A stretch of DNA of 64,000 nucleotides from Streptomyces sp. NBC_00820 (GCF_036347055.1 NZ_CP108882.1:2617001-2681000), one strand, 5' to 3'; shown: positions 25,759-34,139, counted from the first letter of the stretch. The notes: generated by a model not told the origin, from the letters alone. A program made the numbers and translations.

Positions 25759-25825
25759 AGCGGCGCCCACGCCGTCACCGCGCCGTGCCCCCGTGGACGG
25801 CCCGCCCGACCGCTAGGGTGGCGGC

Positions 25826-26815
25826 GTGTCGTACGTAGGCCCTGACTTCGATCCCCCGCAGCCGCGTCGCCCCCGGCGTGCCCTGCTGACCGTGGCGCTC
25901 GCCGCGCTGGTGCCCGGCGCTCTGCTCGGCTGGGGGGTGTACGCGGCGATGGGCGGCAGTTCCGGAAAGCCGGACGGCACGGGTGCCGCAGGCTCCGCGG
26001 GCTCCGCGTCGACTCTCTCGCGCACCCCGTCGCCGACGTCCTCCCCGCCGGGCTCCTCGGGCGCCTCGGGCGCCCCGCACGACGGCGGCAAGGAGCCGGG
26101 CGGGTCGGCGACGACCTCCGCGGCGGCCGCGTCCGGTCCGCTCAAGGGCAAGGTCGTCGTCATCGACCCGGGACACAACCCGGGGAACTTCGAGCACACG
26201 GCGGAGATCGCCCGCCAGGTGGACATCGGCAACAGTCACAAGGAGTGCGACACCACCGGGACCTCCACCGACGCCGGTTACGCCGAGGCGCGGTTCACCC
26301 TCGATGTCGCCCACCGGCTGCGCGCCCTCCTGGAGAAGCAGGGCGTGACGGTGAAGCTGACCCACGACGGGGACAGTCCGGCCTGGGGCCCGTGCGTCGA
26401 CGAGCGGGCGCGCATCGGCAACACCGCGCGCGCGGACGCGGCGATCTCCATCCACGCCGACGGTTCGGCGCAGGGCAATCGCGGCTTCCACGTCATCCTT
26501 CCGGGAGCGGTGCACGCCGGAGGTACCGACACCCGTCCGATCGTCGGTCCGTCCAGCGACCTCGGGGCGCGCATCGCGGGCGACTTCCTCCGCGTCACGG
26601 GAGAACCGCCCTCCAACTACCTGGGCGAGGGCACCGGTCTCGTCACGCGTACGGACCTGGGTGGTCTCAATCTGTCAACGGTTCCCAAGGTGTTCATCGA
26701 GTGCGGCAACATGCGCGATACCAAGGACTCGGCACGACTGACCAGTGGGGCGTGGCGGCAGAAGGCGGCGCAGGGAATGTCTGAGGGAATCGTGAGTTTC
26801 CTGCACGAGTCGTGA
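25826..26815 (+). CDS. N-acetylmuramoyl-L-alanine amidase (Amidase_3), membrane-anchored
   Basis: A 329-aa cell-wall hydrolase. One N-terminal membrane helix (residues 19-44) is followed by a Ser/Pro/Gly-rich spacer and the Amidase_3 domain from ~105. Zinc-ligand motifs are visible: VVVIDPGHNPGNFE (His), AISIHADGS (His) and the catalytic Glu in VFIECGNMRD. It cleaves the bond between N-acetylmuramic acid and the stem peptide outside the membrane. GTG at 25826 follows TAGGGT (25814-25819) by 6 nt with no Shine-Dalgarno, a typical leaderless start. Confidence 0.94.
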   Translation: MSYVGPDFDPPQPRRPRRALLTVALAALVPGALLGWGVYAAMGGSSGKPDGTGAAGSAGSASTLSRTPSPTSSPPGSSGASGAPHDGGKEPGGSATTSAAAASGPLKGKVVVIDPGHNPGNFEHTAEIARQVDIGNSHKECDTTGTSTDAGYAEARFTLDVAHRLRALLEKQGVTVKLTHDGDSPAWGPCVDERARIGNTARADAAISIHADGSAQGNRGFHVILPGAVHAGGTDTRPIVGPSSDLGARIAGDFLRVTGEPPSNYLGEGTGLVTRTDLGGLNLSTVPKVFIECGNMRDTKDSARLTSGAWRQKAAQGMSEGIVSFLHES

Positions 26816-26898
26816 CCGGCGGACACAACCGACCGGACAGTCGGATCTTACGAACGATACTGTCTTAGCGACGACGAGACGACTACGAAGGACCTGAA

Positions 26899-27723
26899 GT
26901 GAATATCCGCTCCCTCACTAGAGGCGACGGCGTGGTGACCGGGGCAGCGGTATTGCTGTTCATCGCGTCGTTCTTCGACAACTACTCGTACGACGTGGCC
27001 GGAGCCGGCGACCTCGACATGCCGAACCTCTGGGAGAGCGGCCCGGTTCTGCTCGGCGTCGTCCTCGCGGGCGTCATCGGAGCGGCACTCGTCGTCGTCA
27101 GCCGCGCGCTCCCGCAGCCGCGGAAGGTCGCGGGCCTGGACCTCGGCCAGTTCGGCGTGGCCTTCGCGGTGTTCGCCGCGTGGTGCGCCCTCGGCAACAT
27201 CATCGACCCGTCCGGCGGCGCGAACAACGTCGGCAGTGGTTCCAGTGACGGTCCGAGCGCCGGCACCGGTCTGATCCTCGCGCTCGTCGCCACCCTGCTG
27301 ATGGCGGCCGCCGCGATCGCCACCCCGCTGGTCCCGGCCCTGCAGGCCGCACTGCTCCCGGCCCCCAAGCCGGTCGCCCCGCAGCCGTACGGCGCCCAGC
27401 CGCCCCAGGGTTACGGCTACCCGGGCGTCCAGCCGCAGCAGCCCTACGGCGCCCAGCCCCAGCCCGGGCAGCCGTTCGGGCAGCCGGCGGCGCAGGGGGT
27501 CCCGGCGCAGCAGCCGGCCGCCGCGGAGTTCTCGCCGTTCTGGTTCGCCGTACCGATGACCCGCCCGCTGTTCGCGGAGGACGGTGCGCCGAACCCGATC
27601 GCCGAACTGGCGCCCGGCACCTGGTACCTGGCGGTCGAGCAGCGCGGTGCGGCACTGGTGGCCCAGACCCAGGACGGCCGCCGCGGCGTGCTCCAGGACA
27701 CCTCGGGAATCCAGCGCGGCTGA
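26899..27723 (+). CDS. Four-helix membrane protein with Pro/Gln-rich tail (DUF5336-like)
   Basis: A 274-aa protein starting GTG at 26899 with GAAGGAC upstream. Four hydrophobic segments lie in residues 14-155 (GVVTGAAVLLFIASFFDNYS first). A Pro/Gln/Tyr-rich linker with PYGAQPQ-type repeats follows, then a C-terminal ~70-residue globular part (FWFAVPMTRPLFAEDGAPNP, LAPGTWYLAVEQRG). The architecture resembles DUF5336-type actinobacterial membrane proteins; the function is unknown. A strong terminator follows 20 bp after the stop. Confidence 0.85.
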   Translation: MNIRSLTRGDGVVTGAAVLLFIASFFDNYSYDVAGAGDLDMPNLWESGPVLLGVVLAGVIGAALVVVSRALPQPRKVAGLDLGQFGVAFAVFAAWCALGNIIDPSGGANNVGSGSSDGPSAGTGLILALVATLLMAAAAIATPLVPALQAALLPAPKPVAPQPYGAQPPQGYGYPGVQPQQPYGAQPQPGQPFGQPAAQGVPAQQPAAAEFSPFWFAVPMTRPLFAEDGAPNPIAELAPGTWYLAVEQRGAALVAQTQDGRRGVLQDTSGIQRG

Positions 27724-27742
27724 ACCGGCCGAACGCCGGCAG

Positions 27743-27772
27743 CGGCCCCTCGCCCTCACGGGCGGGGGGCCG
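27743..27772. terminator. Terminator hairpin between convergent genes
   Basis: CGGCCCCTCGCCC and GGGCGGGGGGCCG form a 13-bp stem (one G-U) with a TCAC loop. It can serve both the upstream plus-strand gene and the convergent minus-strand gene. Confidence 0.8.
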
Positions 27773-27838
27773 TTGTCGTACAGCCGGTTCACGTCAGGCG
27801 ACTTGACGGTGCGTCAGCTCACGTGACGGGCCGTGATC

Positions 27839-28402
27839 CTAGCCCTTGGCGAGCTGGGAGGCCGAGGGCACCTGGTTCTTGACCGGGGCGCCCGCGCTCT
27901 GACCGGCGTCCTTCACCTGGTTGATGATGTCGTCGAAGGAACCGATCGCGCCCTGGTCGCCCTTGCGCAGCTTGGACGGCAGGTTCTTCAGCGAGTCGAT
28001 ACCCGCGGCGAGCGGTGCGAGGGCCTTGGACAGGAGCGGATCGCCCTGGGCGTTCCGCTGGGCCGCCTTGAGGCGGTTGTAGGCGAAGGCGCCGGCGAGA
28101 CCGGCCTTCACCAGGGCCAGCTTGCGGCCGTGGGCGCCCTTCTTGAACTTGCCGTCCTTCCAGGGCTTCACGATCCACTGATAGGTCGCGCCTGCAGCGA
28201 GACCCGCGTTCGCCACGAACCGGGTCTTGGCGAACTTCTGGCGTTCGGCGGACGTACTCGGACTTGGCGTGGCCGCGTCGGCAGCGACCGCCGCGACCTC
28301 CTTCGTGCTGGTCTTCTCGCTGCTGCCACAGGCCGTGGTGCCGGCCAGCAGGGCGCAGCACAGAGTGAGCGCCACGCACAGGCGCCGTATCGGAACGGGC
28401 AC
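27839..28402 (-). CDS. Secreted protein, possible lipoprotein, unknown function
   Basis: A 187-aa protein starting ATG at 28402. The N-terminus is a signal peptide (PIRRLCVALTLCCALLAGTTA) followed by C-G-S-S. The cysteine after TTA is only a weak lipobox match, so it may be lipidated or simply secreted. The mature part is Lys/Ala-rich and helical (KFAKTRFVANAGLAAGATYQ, RKLALVKAGLAGAFAYNRLK), with no known enzymatic motif. It converges on the preceding gene across the hairpin at 27743-27772. Confidence 0.85.
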   Translation of the reverse strand: MPVPIRRLCVALTLCCALLAGTTACGSSEKTSTKEVAAVAADAATPSPSTSAERQKFAKTRFVANAGLAAGATYQWIVKPWKDGKFKKGAHGRKLALVKAGLAGAFAYNRLKAAQRNAQGDPLLSKALAPLAAGIDSLKNLPSKLRKGDQGAIGSFDDIINQVKDAGQSAGAPVKNQVPSASQLAKG

Positions 28403-28985
28403 GGGGTCCTCCGGACGTGTCTCCCCGAGCGGGTGCTTCCTCCGGCAGACTCACCCAGCCGGGCGCGTTGCGCCACTCGGGCGACATCGCCCGGACGCCC
28501 CGGAACCCGCGCGGACCTGCTGTGACGTGGTGTTTCACCGGCCACGGCGCATGTGCTGCGCGAAGGCCGCGAAAGCCCCGCTCACGGACACCGGGAGCGT
28601 GTCGAGGCGGCTTCCGGGAGGTGTGTCCCGGCGGCCCCGGAAAGCGTGTCCCCGCGACCCCCGGGACGGGCACCCCTCACCGGACCGGAGACGGGCACCT
28701 CCACGGGCCCGGGGACGGCACCTCCACCGACCGGGACGGGCGCCTCCGGGCCGAGGACGGCCGTCCGCGCGGACCGGGGGACGGCCGTCCGTGCGGACCG
28801 GGCACGCCTTCTGGCCGGCCGCGTGCGGGCCGCCCCCACGAGCAGAGCAGGCCGCACGCGGGCCGCCTCACGAGGAGGCATCACGAGGAGGCCCCACCAG
28901 CAGACCCACAAGCCGGCCTCACCAGCCGGTCTCACGAGCAGACCTCGCCAGCAGACCTCGCCGGCCCGCCACTGCCGCCGGACGG
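28403..28985. repeat. 583-bp gene-free, repeat-rich gap
   Basis: No convincing gene: the open frames here are Arg/Pro/Gly-rich, overlap in several frames and match nothing known. The left part should contain the promoter of the secreted-protein gene. The middle holds near-identical direct repeats of GGACGGCCGTCCG followed by YGCGGACCGG (about 28752-28801), and the right holds short CCTCACCAGC/CAGACCTCGC repeats (about 28880-28970). The GGACGGCCGTCC core is itself palindromic. Confidence 0.55.
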
Positions 28986-30056
28986 TCAGCCGCAGCAGTC
29001 CGGGTCGAGTCCGGTCGGCAGGCGTTCGCCACCGAAGACCGCGCACGTGGCGTCGTGGCCGCCCAGGGCCGCGACGGCGAGCAGGAGGGAGCCGGCCGTC
29101 CAGGTGGTGAGTTCGCGGGGCCAGACGGCCTCGTCCTCGAAGACGTAGCCCGTCCAGTACAGGCCGGACTCCGCGTCGCGCAGATGCTGGATGGACTGGA
29201 GAATCTCCAGGGAGCGGTCGGACTCGCCCACCGCCCACAGCGCCAGCGCGAGTTCGCTGGACTCGCCGCCGGTCACCCAGGGGTTGGGCACGACACAGCG
29301 CACGCCCAGTCCGGGTACGACGAAACGGTCCCAGTCCGCCTCTATGCGGGCCTTGGCCTCCGCTCCGGTCAGGGCGCCGCCGAGGACCGGGTAGTACCAG
29401 TCCATCGAGTAGCGGTCCTTGTCGAGGAAGCGCTCGGGGTGCCGGCGGATCGCGTGGCGCAGCGCACCGGCCGCCAACTCCCAGTCCGGCTGGGGCTCTT
29501 CACGCTGCTCGGCGATGGCGAGCGCGCAGCGCAGGGCGTGGTGGACGGAGGAGCTGCCGGTGAGCAGGGCGTCCGTGGCGGGCGTGCCGTCGTCGTCACG
29601 GCGCCAGCCGATCTGACCGCCGGGCTGCTGCAGCCGCAGCACCCATTCGACCGCCGCGTAGACGGTCGGCCACATGCGGTCCAGGAACCTGTCGTTCCCG
29701 GTGGACAGGTAGTGGTGCCAGACGCCGACGGCTATGTAGGCGACGAAGTTGGACTCGCGGGCGCGGTCGGTGACGTCGTCGTGGGCGCCGTCGGCGTAGG
29801 CGGCGTGCCAGGAGCCGTCCTCGTTCTGGTGCGCGGCGAGCCAGGTGTACGCCCGCTCCGCGGCCTCGTGCTCGCCGGCCGCGTCCAGGGCCATGGCGGC
29901 CTCGGTGTGGTCCCACGGGTCGAGGTGGTGCCCGCGGAACCAGGGGATCGCGCCGTCCTCACGCTGATGCGCGAGGATGCCGCTCACGGTCGCGGCGGCC
30001 TCCTCGGCGGTGAGGACCCCGGGCAGGACGAGGTGGTCTGTCCGGGGAGTCGTCAC
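28986..30056 (-). CDS. Alpha/alpha-toroid (terpene-cyclase/six-hairpin-like) protein
   Basis: A 356-aa protein starting GTG at 30056, overlapping the methyltransferase stop by GTGA. Recurrent helical repeats with Q-x-x-D-G-S/A-W motifs (AHQREDGAIPWF, AAHQNEDGSWHAAY, RLQQPGGQIGWRRDDDG) are typical of prenyltransferase/squalene-cyclase and six-hairpin glycosidase barrels. The segment DRYSMDWYYPVLGGAL adds a conserved aromatic patch. No signal peptide, so cytoplasmic. It ends a coupled operon of glycosyltransferase, methyltransferase and this protein, suggesting work on a glycosylated lipid or isoprenoid. The reaction is unknown; such proteins are often called 'prenyltransferase' on weak similarity. 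Confidence 0.82.
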   Translation of the reverse strand: MTTPRTDHLVLPGVLTAEEAAATVSGILAHQREDGAIPWFRGHHLDPWDHTEAAMALDAAGEHEAAERAYTWLAAHQNEDGSWHAAYADGAHDDVTDRARESNFVAYIAVGVWHHYLSTGNDRFLDRMWPTVYAAVEWVLRLQQPGGQIGWRRDDDGTPATDALLTGSSSVHHALRCALAIAEQREEPQPDWELAAGALRHAIRRHPERFLDKDRYSMDWYYPVLGGALTGAEAKARIEADWDRFVVPGLGVRCVVPNPWVTGGESSELALALWAVGESDRSLEILQSIQHLRDAESGLYWTGYVFEDEAVWPRELTTWTAGSLLLAVAALGGHDATCAVFGGERLPTGLDPDCCG

Positions 30057-30847
30057 TTGGCGGCCTCGAAGGCGCCGGAAGCGGCCGACGTCGCGGAAGC
30101 GGTGGGGTCGGCCGGCTCCGCGGCCACGCGCGGCAGATGCGGCTTGGTCGCGTACGCCACGAAGCTCTTGCCGATCAGCGGGTTCAGCGCCTGCTCGGCG
30201 ACCCGGGTCGCGAGCGGCTTCTTCATGATGTCCCAGACCAGGAGCTTGTGGTACGCCCGCACGGGCAGCGCCTTGTCGTTGTCGACACCGAACGCGCACT
30301 TCAGCCACCAGTACGGCGAGTGCAGCGCGTGGGCGTGATGGGTGCCGTACGGCTTCAGGCCCGCGCCGCGGATCTTGGCCAGCAGCTCGTCCGCCTTGTA
30401 GATGCGGATGTGGCCGCCCTCGACCTCGTGGTAGGCGTCGGACAGCGACCAGCAGACCTTCTCGGGGCCGTAGCGGGGCACGGTGATGGCGATGCGGCCG
30501 CCCGGCCTGAGGACGCGGACCATCTCGGCGAGCACGCCCTTGTCGTCGGGGATGTGCTCCATCACCTCGGAGATGATGACGACGTCGAAGGACTCGTCCG
30601 GGAACGGCAGCGCGAGGGCGTCGCCCTCCATGGCGGTGGCGGTGGCGCCCTCCGGGGCCTCCCCGGCCTCCTTCATCGCCGCGAACCACTTGGCGACCTC
30701 GCGGATCTCCTCGGCGTTCTGGTCGAGCGCCACGACCTGCGCGCCACGCCGGTAACACTCGAAGGCGTGCCGGCCGGCCCCGCAGCCGAGGTCCAGCACG
30801 CGGTCGCCCGGGGCGAGCGGGAACCGGGAGAAGTCGACGGTCAGCAC
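30053..30847 (-). CDS. Class I SAM-dependent methyltransferase (UbiE-like fold)
   Basis: A 264-aa protein starting GTG at 30847, overlapping the glycosyltransferase stop by 7 bp. Motif I is VLDLGCGAGRHAFE, the acidic post-I residue is in VVALDQNAEE, and motif IV is FDVVIISEVMEHIPDD followed by VLRPGGRIAITVP. The second half carries conserved aromatic segments (KVCWSLSDAYHEVEGGHIRI, HALHSPYWWLKCAFG) unlike small-molecule O-methyltransferases, pointing to a large or lipid-linked substrate. It is the middle gene of the coupled operon. Confidence 0.92.
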   Translation of the reverse strand: MLTVDFSRFPLAPGDRVLDLGCGAGRHAFECYRRGAQVVALDQNAEEIREVAKWFAAMKEAGEAPEGATATAMEGDALALPFPDESFDVVIISEVMEHIPDDKGVLAEMVRVLRPGGRIAITVPRYGPEKVCWSLSDAYHEVEGGHIRIYKADELLAKIRGAGLKPYGTHHAHALHSPYWWLKCAFGVDNDKALPVRAYHKLLVWDIMKKPLATRVAEQALNPLIGKSFVAYATKPHLPRVAAEPADPTASATSAASGAFEAAK

Positions 30848-32271
30848 GTGGCCCTGCTTTCGGAGGAGATGCCTGCAACACTCGCCGGGGCCGCGGCGCG
30901 GCCGGCGTCACGGGCCGCGGCGGGGGTCCCCCCGTGCGAGCCCGCCGAAGCGGGGGTCCGGGCGATGGCCTCGCGGTAGCGGGCCACGGTGCCCTCCGCG
31001 GCACGGGCCCAGGTGAAGTGCCGCAGCACCCGCTCGCGGCCCGCCGCGCCCAGCCGGGCGCGCAGCTCGCGGTCCCCCAGCAGCCGGTTCAGTCCCTCGG
31101 CCAGTGCCCCCGCGTCGCCGGGCGGTACGGCCAGACAGGTCTCGCCGTCGCGGCCGGCGACCTCGGGGATCGCGCCGCCGGTGGTGGCGACCAGCGGGGT
31201 GGCGGTGGCCATGGCCTCGGCGGCGGGCAGCGAGAAGCCCTCGTACAGCGAGGGCACGCAGGCGACCTCGGCCGAGCGGATCAGGTCCACCAGCTCGGCG
31301 TCGGAGATGCCCTTGACGAAGTCGACGGCGCCTTCGAGGCCGTAGCGCTCGATCGCCTGGGCGACGGGCCCCTCCTCGGGGCGCTTGCCGACCACGACGA
31401 GGTGGGCGTCCGGGCGCTCGGTGCGCACCTTGGCGAGCGCCTCGACGAGGAAGACCAGGCCCTTGAGGGGCACGTCGGCGCTGGAGGTGGTGACGATCCG
31501 GCCGGGCACCTCGGCGACGGCGGGATCCGGCGCGAAGAGGCCGGTGTCGGCGCCGATGTGGACGACGTGGACGCGGTCCTCGCGGACGCCGAGGTGGTCC
31601 ACGATCTCCTGACGGGAACTGCCGGAGACCGTGAGGACGGAGGGCAGGCGGCGGGAGACGCGCTTCTGCATGCGGGTGAACGCGTACCAGCGGCGCACCG
31701 ACCACTGGCGCTGCCTGGTCTCGGCCGCGTCCAGCTCCAGCTGCCGGTCGACGGTGATGGGGTGGTGGATCGTGGTGACCAGGGGGGCGCCGATGTCGCC
31801 GAGCAGGCCGTAGCCGAGGGTCTGGTTGTCGTGCACGACGTCGAACTCGCCGCGCCGGGCGCGCAGATGGCGGCGGGCGCGCAGGGAGAACGTCAGCGGC
31901 TCGGGAAAGCCCCCGGTCCACATGGTCGCCACTTCCAGCGCGTCGACCCAGTCCCGGTACTCGTCCCGCTTCGGGGTGCGGAAGGGGTCGGGCTGGCGGT
32001 AGAGGTCGAGGCTGGGCAGTTCGGTGAGGCTCAGCCGGCCGGTGTGGTCACCGATCCCGTCGGCCGCGTCGAGCACGGGGTAGGGCTGGGAGCCGATGAC
32101 CTCGACCCGGTGGCCGAGGCGGACCAGTTCGCGCGAGAGGTGGCGTACGTAGACACCCTGGCCGCCGCAGAACGGGTTCCCTTTGTAGGTGAGGAGCGCG
32201 ATGTCGAGCGGACGTTCTCCGTCGGCGGCGAGGTCCTGCCGGGGACCCGCCTGACTGGCCTCAGCGGTCAC
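30841..32271 (-). CDS. GT4-family glycosyltransferase
   Basis: A 476-aa GT-B enzyme starting GTG at 32271. The N-terminal half begins with a Rossmann strand and Gly-rich loop (IALLTYKGNPFCGGQGVYVRH). The C-terminal nucleotide-sugar half has the GT4 E-x7-E motif (PSLYEGFSLPAAEAM), VVVGKRPEEGP and HFTWARAAEGT. It likely transfers a sugar from a nucleotide donor to a lipid or polyprenyl acceptor at the membrane. First gene of the operon with the methyltransferase and toroid protein. The divergent intergenic region contains a KstR-type box, so the operon may be repressed by the adjacent TetR protein. Confidence 0.93.
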   Translation of the reverse strand: MTAEASQAGPRQDLAADGERPLDIALLTYKGNPFCGGQGVYVRHLSRELVRLGHRVEVIGSQPYPVLDAADGIGDHTGRLSLTELPSLDLYRQPDPFRTPKRDEYRDWVDALEVATMWTGGFPEPLTFSLRARRHLRARRGEFDVVHDNQTLGYGLLGDIGAPLVTTIHHPITVDRQLELDAAETRQRQWSVRRWYAFTRMQKRVSRRLPSVLTVSGSSRQEIVDHLGVREDRVHVVHIGADTGLFAPDPAVAEVPGRIVTTSSADVPLKGLVFLVEALAKVRTERPDAHLVVVGKRPEEGPVAQAIERYGLEGAVDFVKGISDAELVDLIRSAEVACVPSLYEGFSLPAAEAMATATPLVATTGGAIPEVAGRDGETCLAVPPGDAGALAEGLNRLLGDRELRARLGAAGRERVLRHFTWARAAEGTVARYREAIARTPASAGSHGGTPAAARDAGRAAAPASVAGISSESRATC

Positions 32272-32325
32272 TCCGGGCCCCCTTCTGCCTGCACTGCCCC
32301 GCGACAGTATGCCGGGACGCTAATC

Positions 32326-32355
32326 TAGAACAAGTTTCAGACTTGATCGTTCAAG
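32326..32355. promoter_or_regulatory. KstR-type operator plus second inverted repeat
   Basis: TAGAACAAGTTTCA (32326-32339) fits the KstR consensus TnnAACnnGTTnnA at every fixed position. Two bases later, CTTGA-TCGT-TCAAG (32342-32355) is a second perfect inverted repeat. Both lie in the 220-bp gap between the GT4 operon and a KstR-like TetR gene, so one site could control both promoters. Confidence 0.6.
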
Positions 32356-32491
32356 AGGCTCTGAATCTACCGGCAGGTAAGGGCGGCGCGGGCAAAGGAT
32401 CAGGTGATTCACGCCACGGCTCGGGCCCCCGCCGACCGGTCTGATCACATGCTCCACAGACGCCCTCACCGACTGTCACGGAACGGGACCC

Positions 32492-33145
32492 ATGCCTGCG
32501 CGATCCAAGGCGGAACCCAGTAGCGTCCGGCCCCCTTCGGCGCCCCTCACCGAGCGGCAGGAGGCCCGCCGCCGCCGGATCCTGCACGCGAGCGCGGAAC
32601 TGGCCTGCCGGGGCGGCTTCGACGCCGTGCAGATGCGCGAGGTCGCCGAGTCCTCACAGGTGGCCCTCGGCACGCTGTACCGCTACTTCCCGTCCAAGGT
32701 GCATCTGCTGGTCGCCACCATGCAGGACCAGCTGGAGCACCTGCACGGCACCCTGCGCAGACGGCCCCCCACGGGCGACAGCCCCGCCGAGCGGGTCGCC
32801 GAGACCCTGATGCGCGCCTTCCGCGCCCTGCGGCGCGACCCCCAACTCGCCGACGCCATGGTCCGCGCCCTCACTTTCGCCGACCGCAGCGTCTCCGCCG
32901 AGGTCGACCAGGTCTCGCGCCGGACCACGGCGATCATCCTGGACGCGACGGGCCTGACCGACCCGACCCCCGAGCAGCTCTCGGCGATCCGCGTCATCGA
33001 GCACACCTGGCACGCGGCCCTCATCACCTGGCTCTCGGGGCGCGCGTCGATCGCACAGGTGAAGACCGACATCGAGACGGTGTGCCGGCTGATCGACCTG
33101 ACGGCCCCGGACACCCCGGACCGATCCGGACCGACCCACCGGTGA
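32492..33145 (+). CDS. TetR/AcrR-family regulator, KstR-like
   Basis: A 217-aa repressor starting ATG at 32492. The N-terminal HTH contains the KstR-like stretch VQMREVAESSQVALGTLYRY followed by FPSKVHLLVATM; the helical C-terminal domain would bind the ligand. KstR controls sterol and lipid catabolism in mycobacteria and rhodococci through acyl-CoA-type ligands. Here there are no sterol-degradation genes nearby. The likely targets are its own gene and the divergent GT4-methyltransferase-toroid operon, because a KstR-type box lies between them. Assignment to TetR is firm; to the KstR subgroup is moderate. Confidence 0.92.
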   Translation: MPARSKAEPSSVRPPSAPLTERQEARRRRILHASAELACRGGFDAVQMREVAESSQVALGTLYRYFPSKVHLLVATMQDQLEHLHGTLRRRPPTGDSPAERVAETLMRAFRALRRDPQLADAMVRALTFADRSVSAEVDQVSRRTTAIILDATGLTDPTPEQLSAIRVIEHTWHAALITWLSGRASIAQVKTDIETVCRLIDLTAPDTPDRSGPTHR

Positions 33146-33201
33146 CGGGCTCCCCCACTCCCACTCCAGCGGTCCATCAAGGAGATCCGCCGGGCACCGA
33201 A

Positions 33202-33342
33202 GTGACAGCGAGCATCTCCCTCTCGGAAGGCGACGGGGTCCACGTCGACGTCAGGTCGCCCGAGCTGCACATCGAGGCCGTCTCCGAAACCGCCTGCATC
33301 TCGCAGTTGACCGCATGCGCCACCGCAACCCAGGTGCGGTGA
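33202..33342 (+). CDS. Candidate 46-aa Cys/Thr-rich peptide
   Basis: A small frame starting GTG at 33202 and ending TGA at 33342, between the TetR and SnoaL-like genes on the same strand. The first 30 residues are acidic (SEGDGVHVDVRSPELHIEAV) and the C-terminal 17 are rich in Ser/Thr with two cysteines (SETACISQLTACATATQ), a leader/core layout reminiscent of modified peptides. Third positions are mostly G/C. Against it: GGAG lies 17 nt before the start, which is too far, and no maturation enzyme is nearby. It could be non-coding. Confidence 0.35.
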   Translation: MTASISLSEGDGVHVDVRSPELHIEAVSETACISQLTACATATQVR

Positions 33343-33367
33343 ACGCTTGTTGCTGCTAGACAGCCTC

Positions 33368-33808
33368 ATGGACTCCCTGGAGGAACTTCTCGCCGAGCGT
33401 GCCTGTGAGCGTCTGGTTCTCGGCTTCGTCCATCGGCTGGACCTCGGTGAACCGCCCACCGTGGCCGAGCTGTTCACCGAGGACGGCAGTTGGCGGTGGC
33501 CCGCGGGCAGGCGGACCGTCGAGGGGCGGCCGGCCTTGCGCGACTACTTCGGTTCCCGGCCCGCCGACCGGCTCTCCCGCCGGCTGATGTCCAACGTCCT
33601 CGTCACGGCGACCTCCCCCGACACCGCCCACGCCGTCTCCTACTTCTCGACGTATCGCGTCGACGGTTACGACGGCGGGATGGTCCCGGCGGGGCCGCCC
33701 GTCCAGGTCGGCCACTACGAGGACGCCTTCCGGCGGGTGGACGGCACCTGGCTGCTCGCCTCGCGCACGCTCCATCTCCCCTTCGGCGGCCCGACGCCCG
33801 GGGCGTAG
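33368..33808 (+). CDS. SnoaL/NTF2-like family protein
   Basis: A 146-aa protein starting ATG at 33368. It has the NTF2-like cone pattern: an N-terminal helix (EELLAERACERLVLGFVHRL), the LFTEDGSWRW strand typical of SnoaL_4 members, RPALRDYFG, and the closing strands YEDAFRRVDGTWLLASRTL. Such folds act as small hydratases, isomerases, dehydratases or ligand binders; the reaction cannot be inferred. A TAGACA -10-like element ends 5 nt before the start, so the message may be nearly leaderless. Confidence 0.82.
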   Translation: MDSLEELLAERACERLVLGFVHRLDLGEPPTVAELFTEDGSWRWPAGRRTVEGRPALRDYFGSRPADRLSRRLMSNVLVTATSPDTAHAVSYFSTYRVDGYDGGMVPAGPPVQVGHYEDAFRRVDGTWLLASRTLHLPFGGPTPGA

Positions 33809-33911
33809 ACCGGTTCCGGGGCCCGTGCGCCCGTCTCGCGCGTGACCGCCGTCACTTCACTCCTGTGCCCACGGCCACTCCCCCGCCCCGTGTCGGCTCC
33901 CGGTAAAGTGG

Positions 33912-34030
33912 CCGGGTCGTCATCACACTCGTACGGGGGAAAGCCGGTGCAATTCCGGCGCTGACCCGCAACCGTGAGCCGCTCCCTTCCGGGCGGTGAG
34001 CCGGAATGCCTCGCACAGGACGTTGACCGG
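33912..34030 (+). promoter_or_regulatory. Cobalamin riboswitch
   Basis: The leader contains the canonical core GGGGAAAGCCGGTGC followed by AATTCCGGCGCTGACCCGCA and ACCGTGA (33935-33977), and a B12-box variant GAGCCGGAATGCCTCGC (33998-34014). This is the adenosyl/methyl-cobalamin aptamer class. The remaining leader to 34139 (about 110 nt, GC-rich, ending with a GGAGAGG ribosome site) would be the expression platform. It heads the five-gene ECF transport operon, so that operon should be shut off when cobalamin is abundant. Confidence 0.95.
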
Positions 34031-34139
34031 CTCGCGTGTGCGGCAGCCGCCGCGTACGACACCGTCGAGGTATACGGAGTCGAGCCGCCCGGGTCCTCCC
34101 GTGCGCTGCCGGCTCCCGCAGGAGAGGCAGTCGCCGACC

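Noticed and set aside
28417..29148. Long overlapping frames in the 28.4-29.0 kb gap as a secreted repeat protein.
   Set aside because: Open in several frames at once, purely Arg/Pro/Thr/Gly composition, no start signal and no similarity to known proteins.
33202..33808. A complete RiPP gene cluster.
   Set aside because: Only a weak candidate precursor is present; there is no lanthionine synthetase, cyclodehydratase, radical-SAM or transporter gene beside it.
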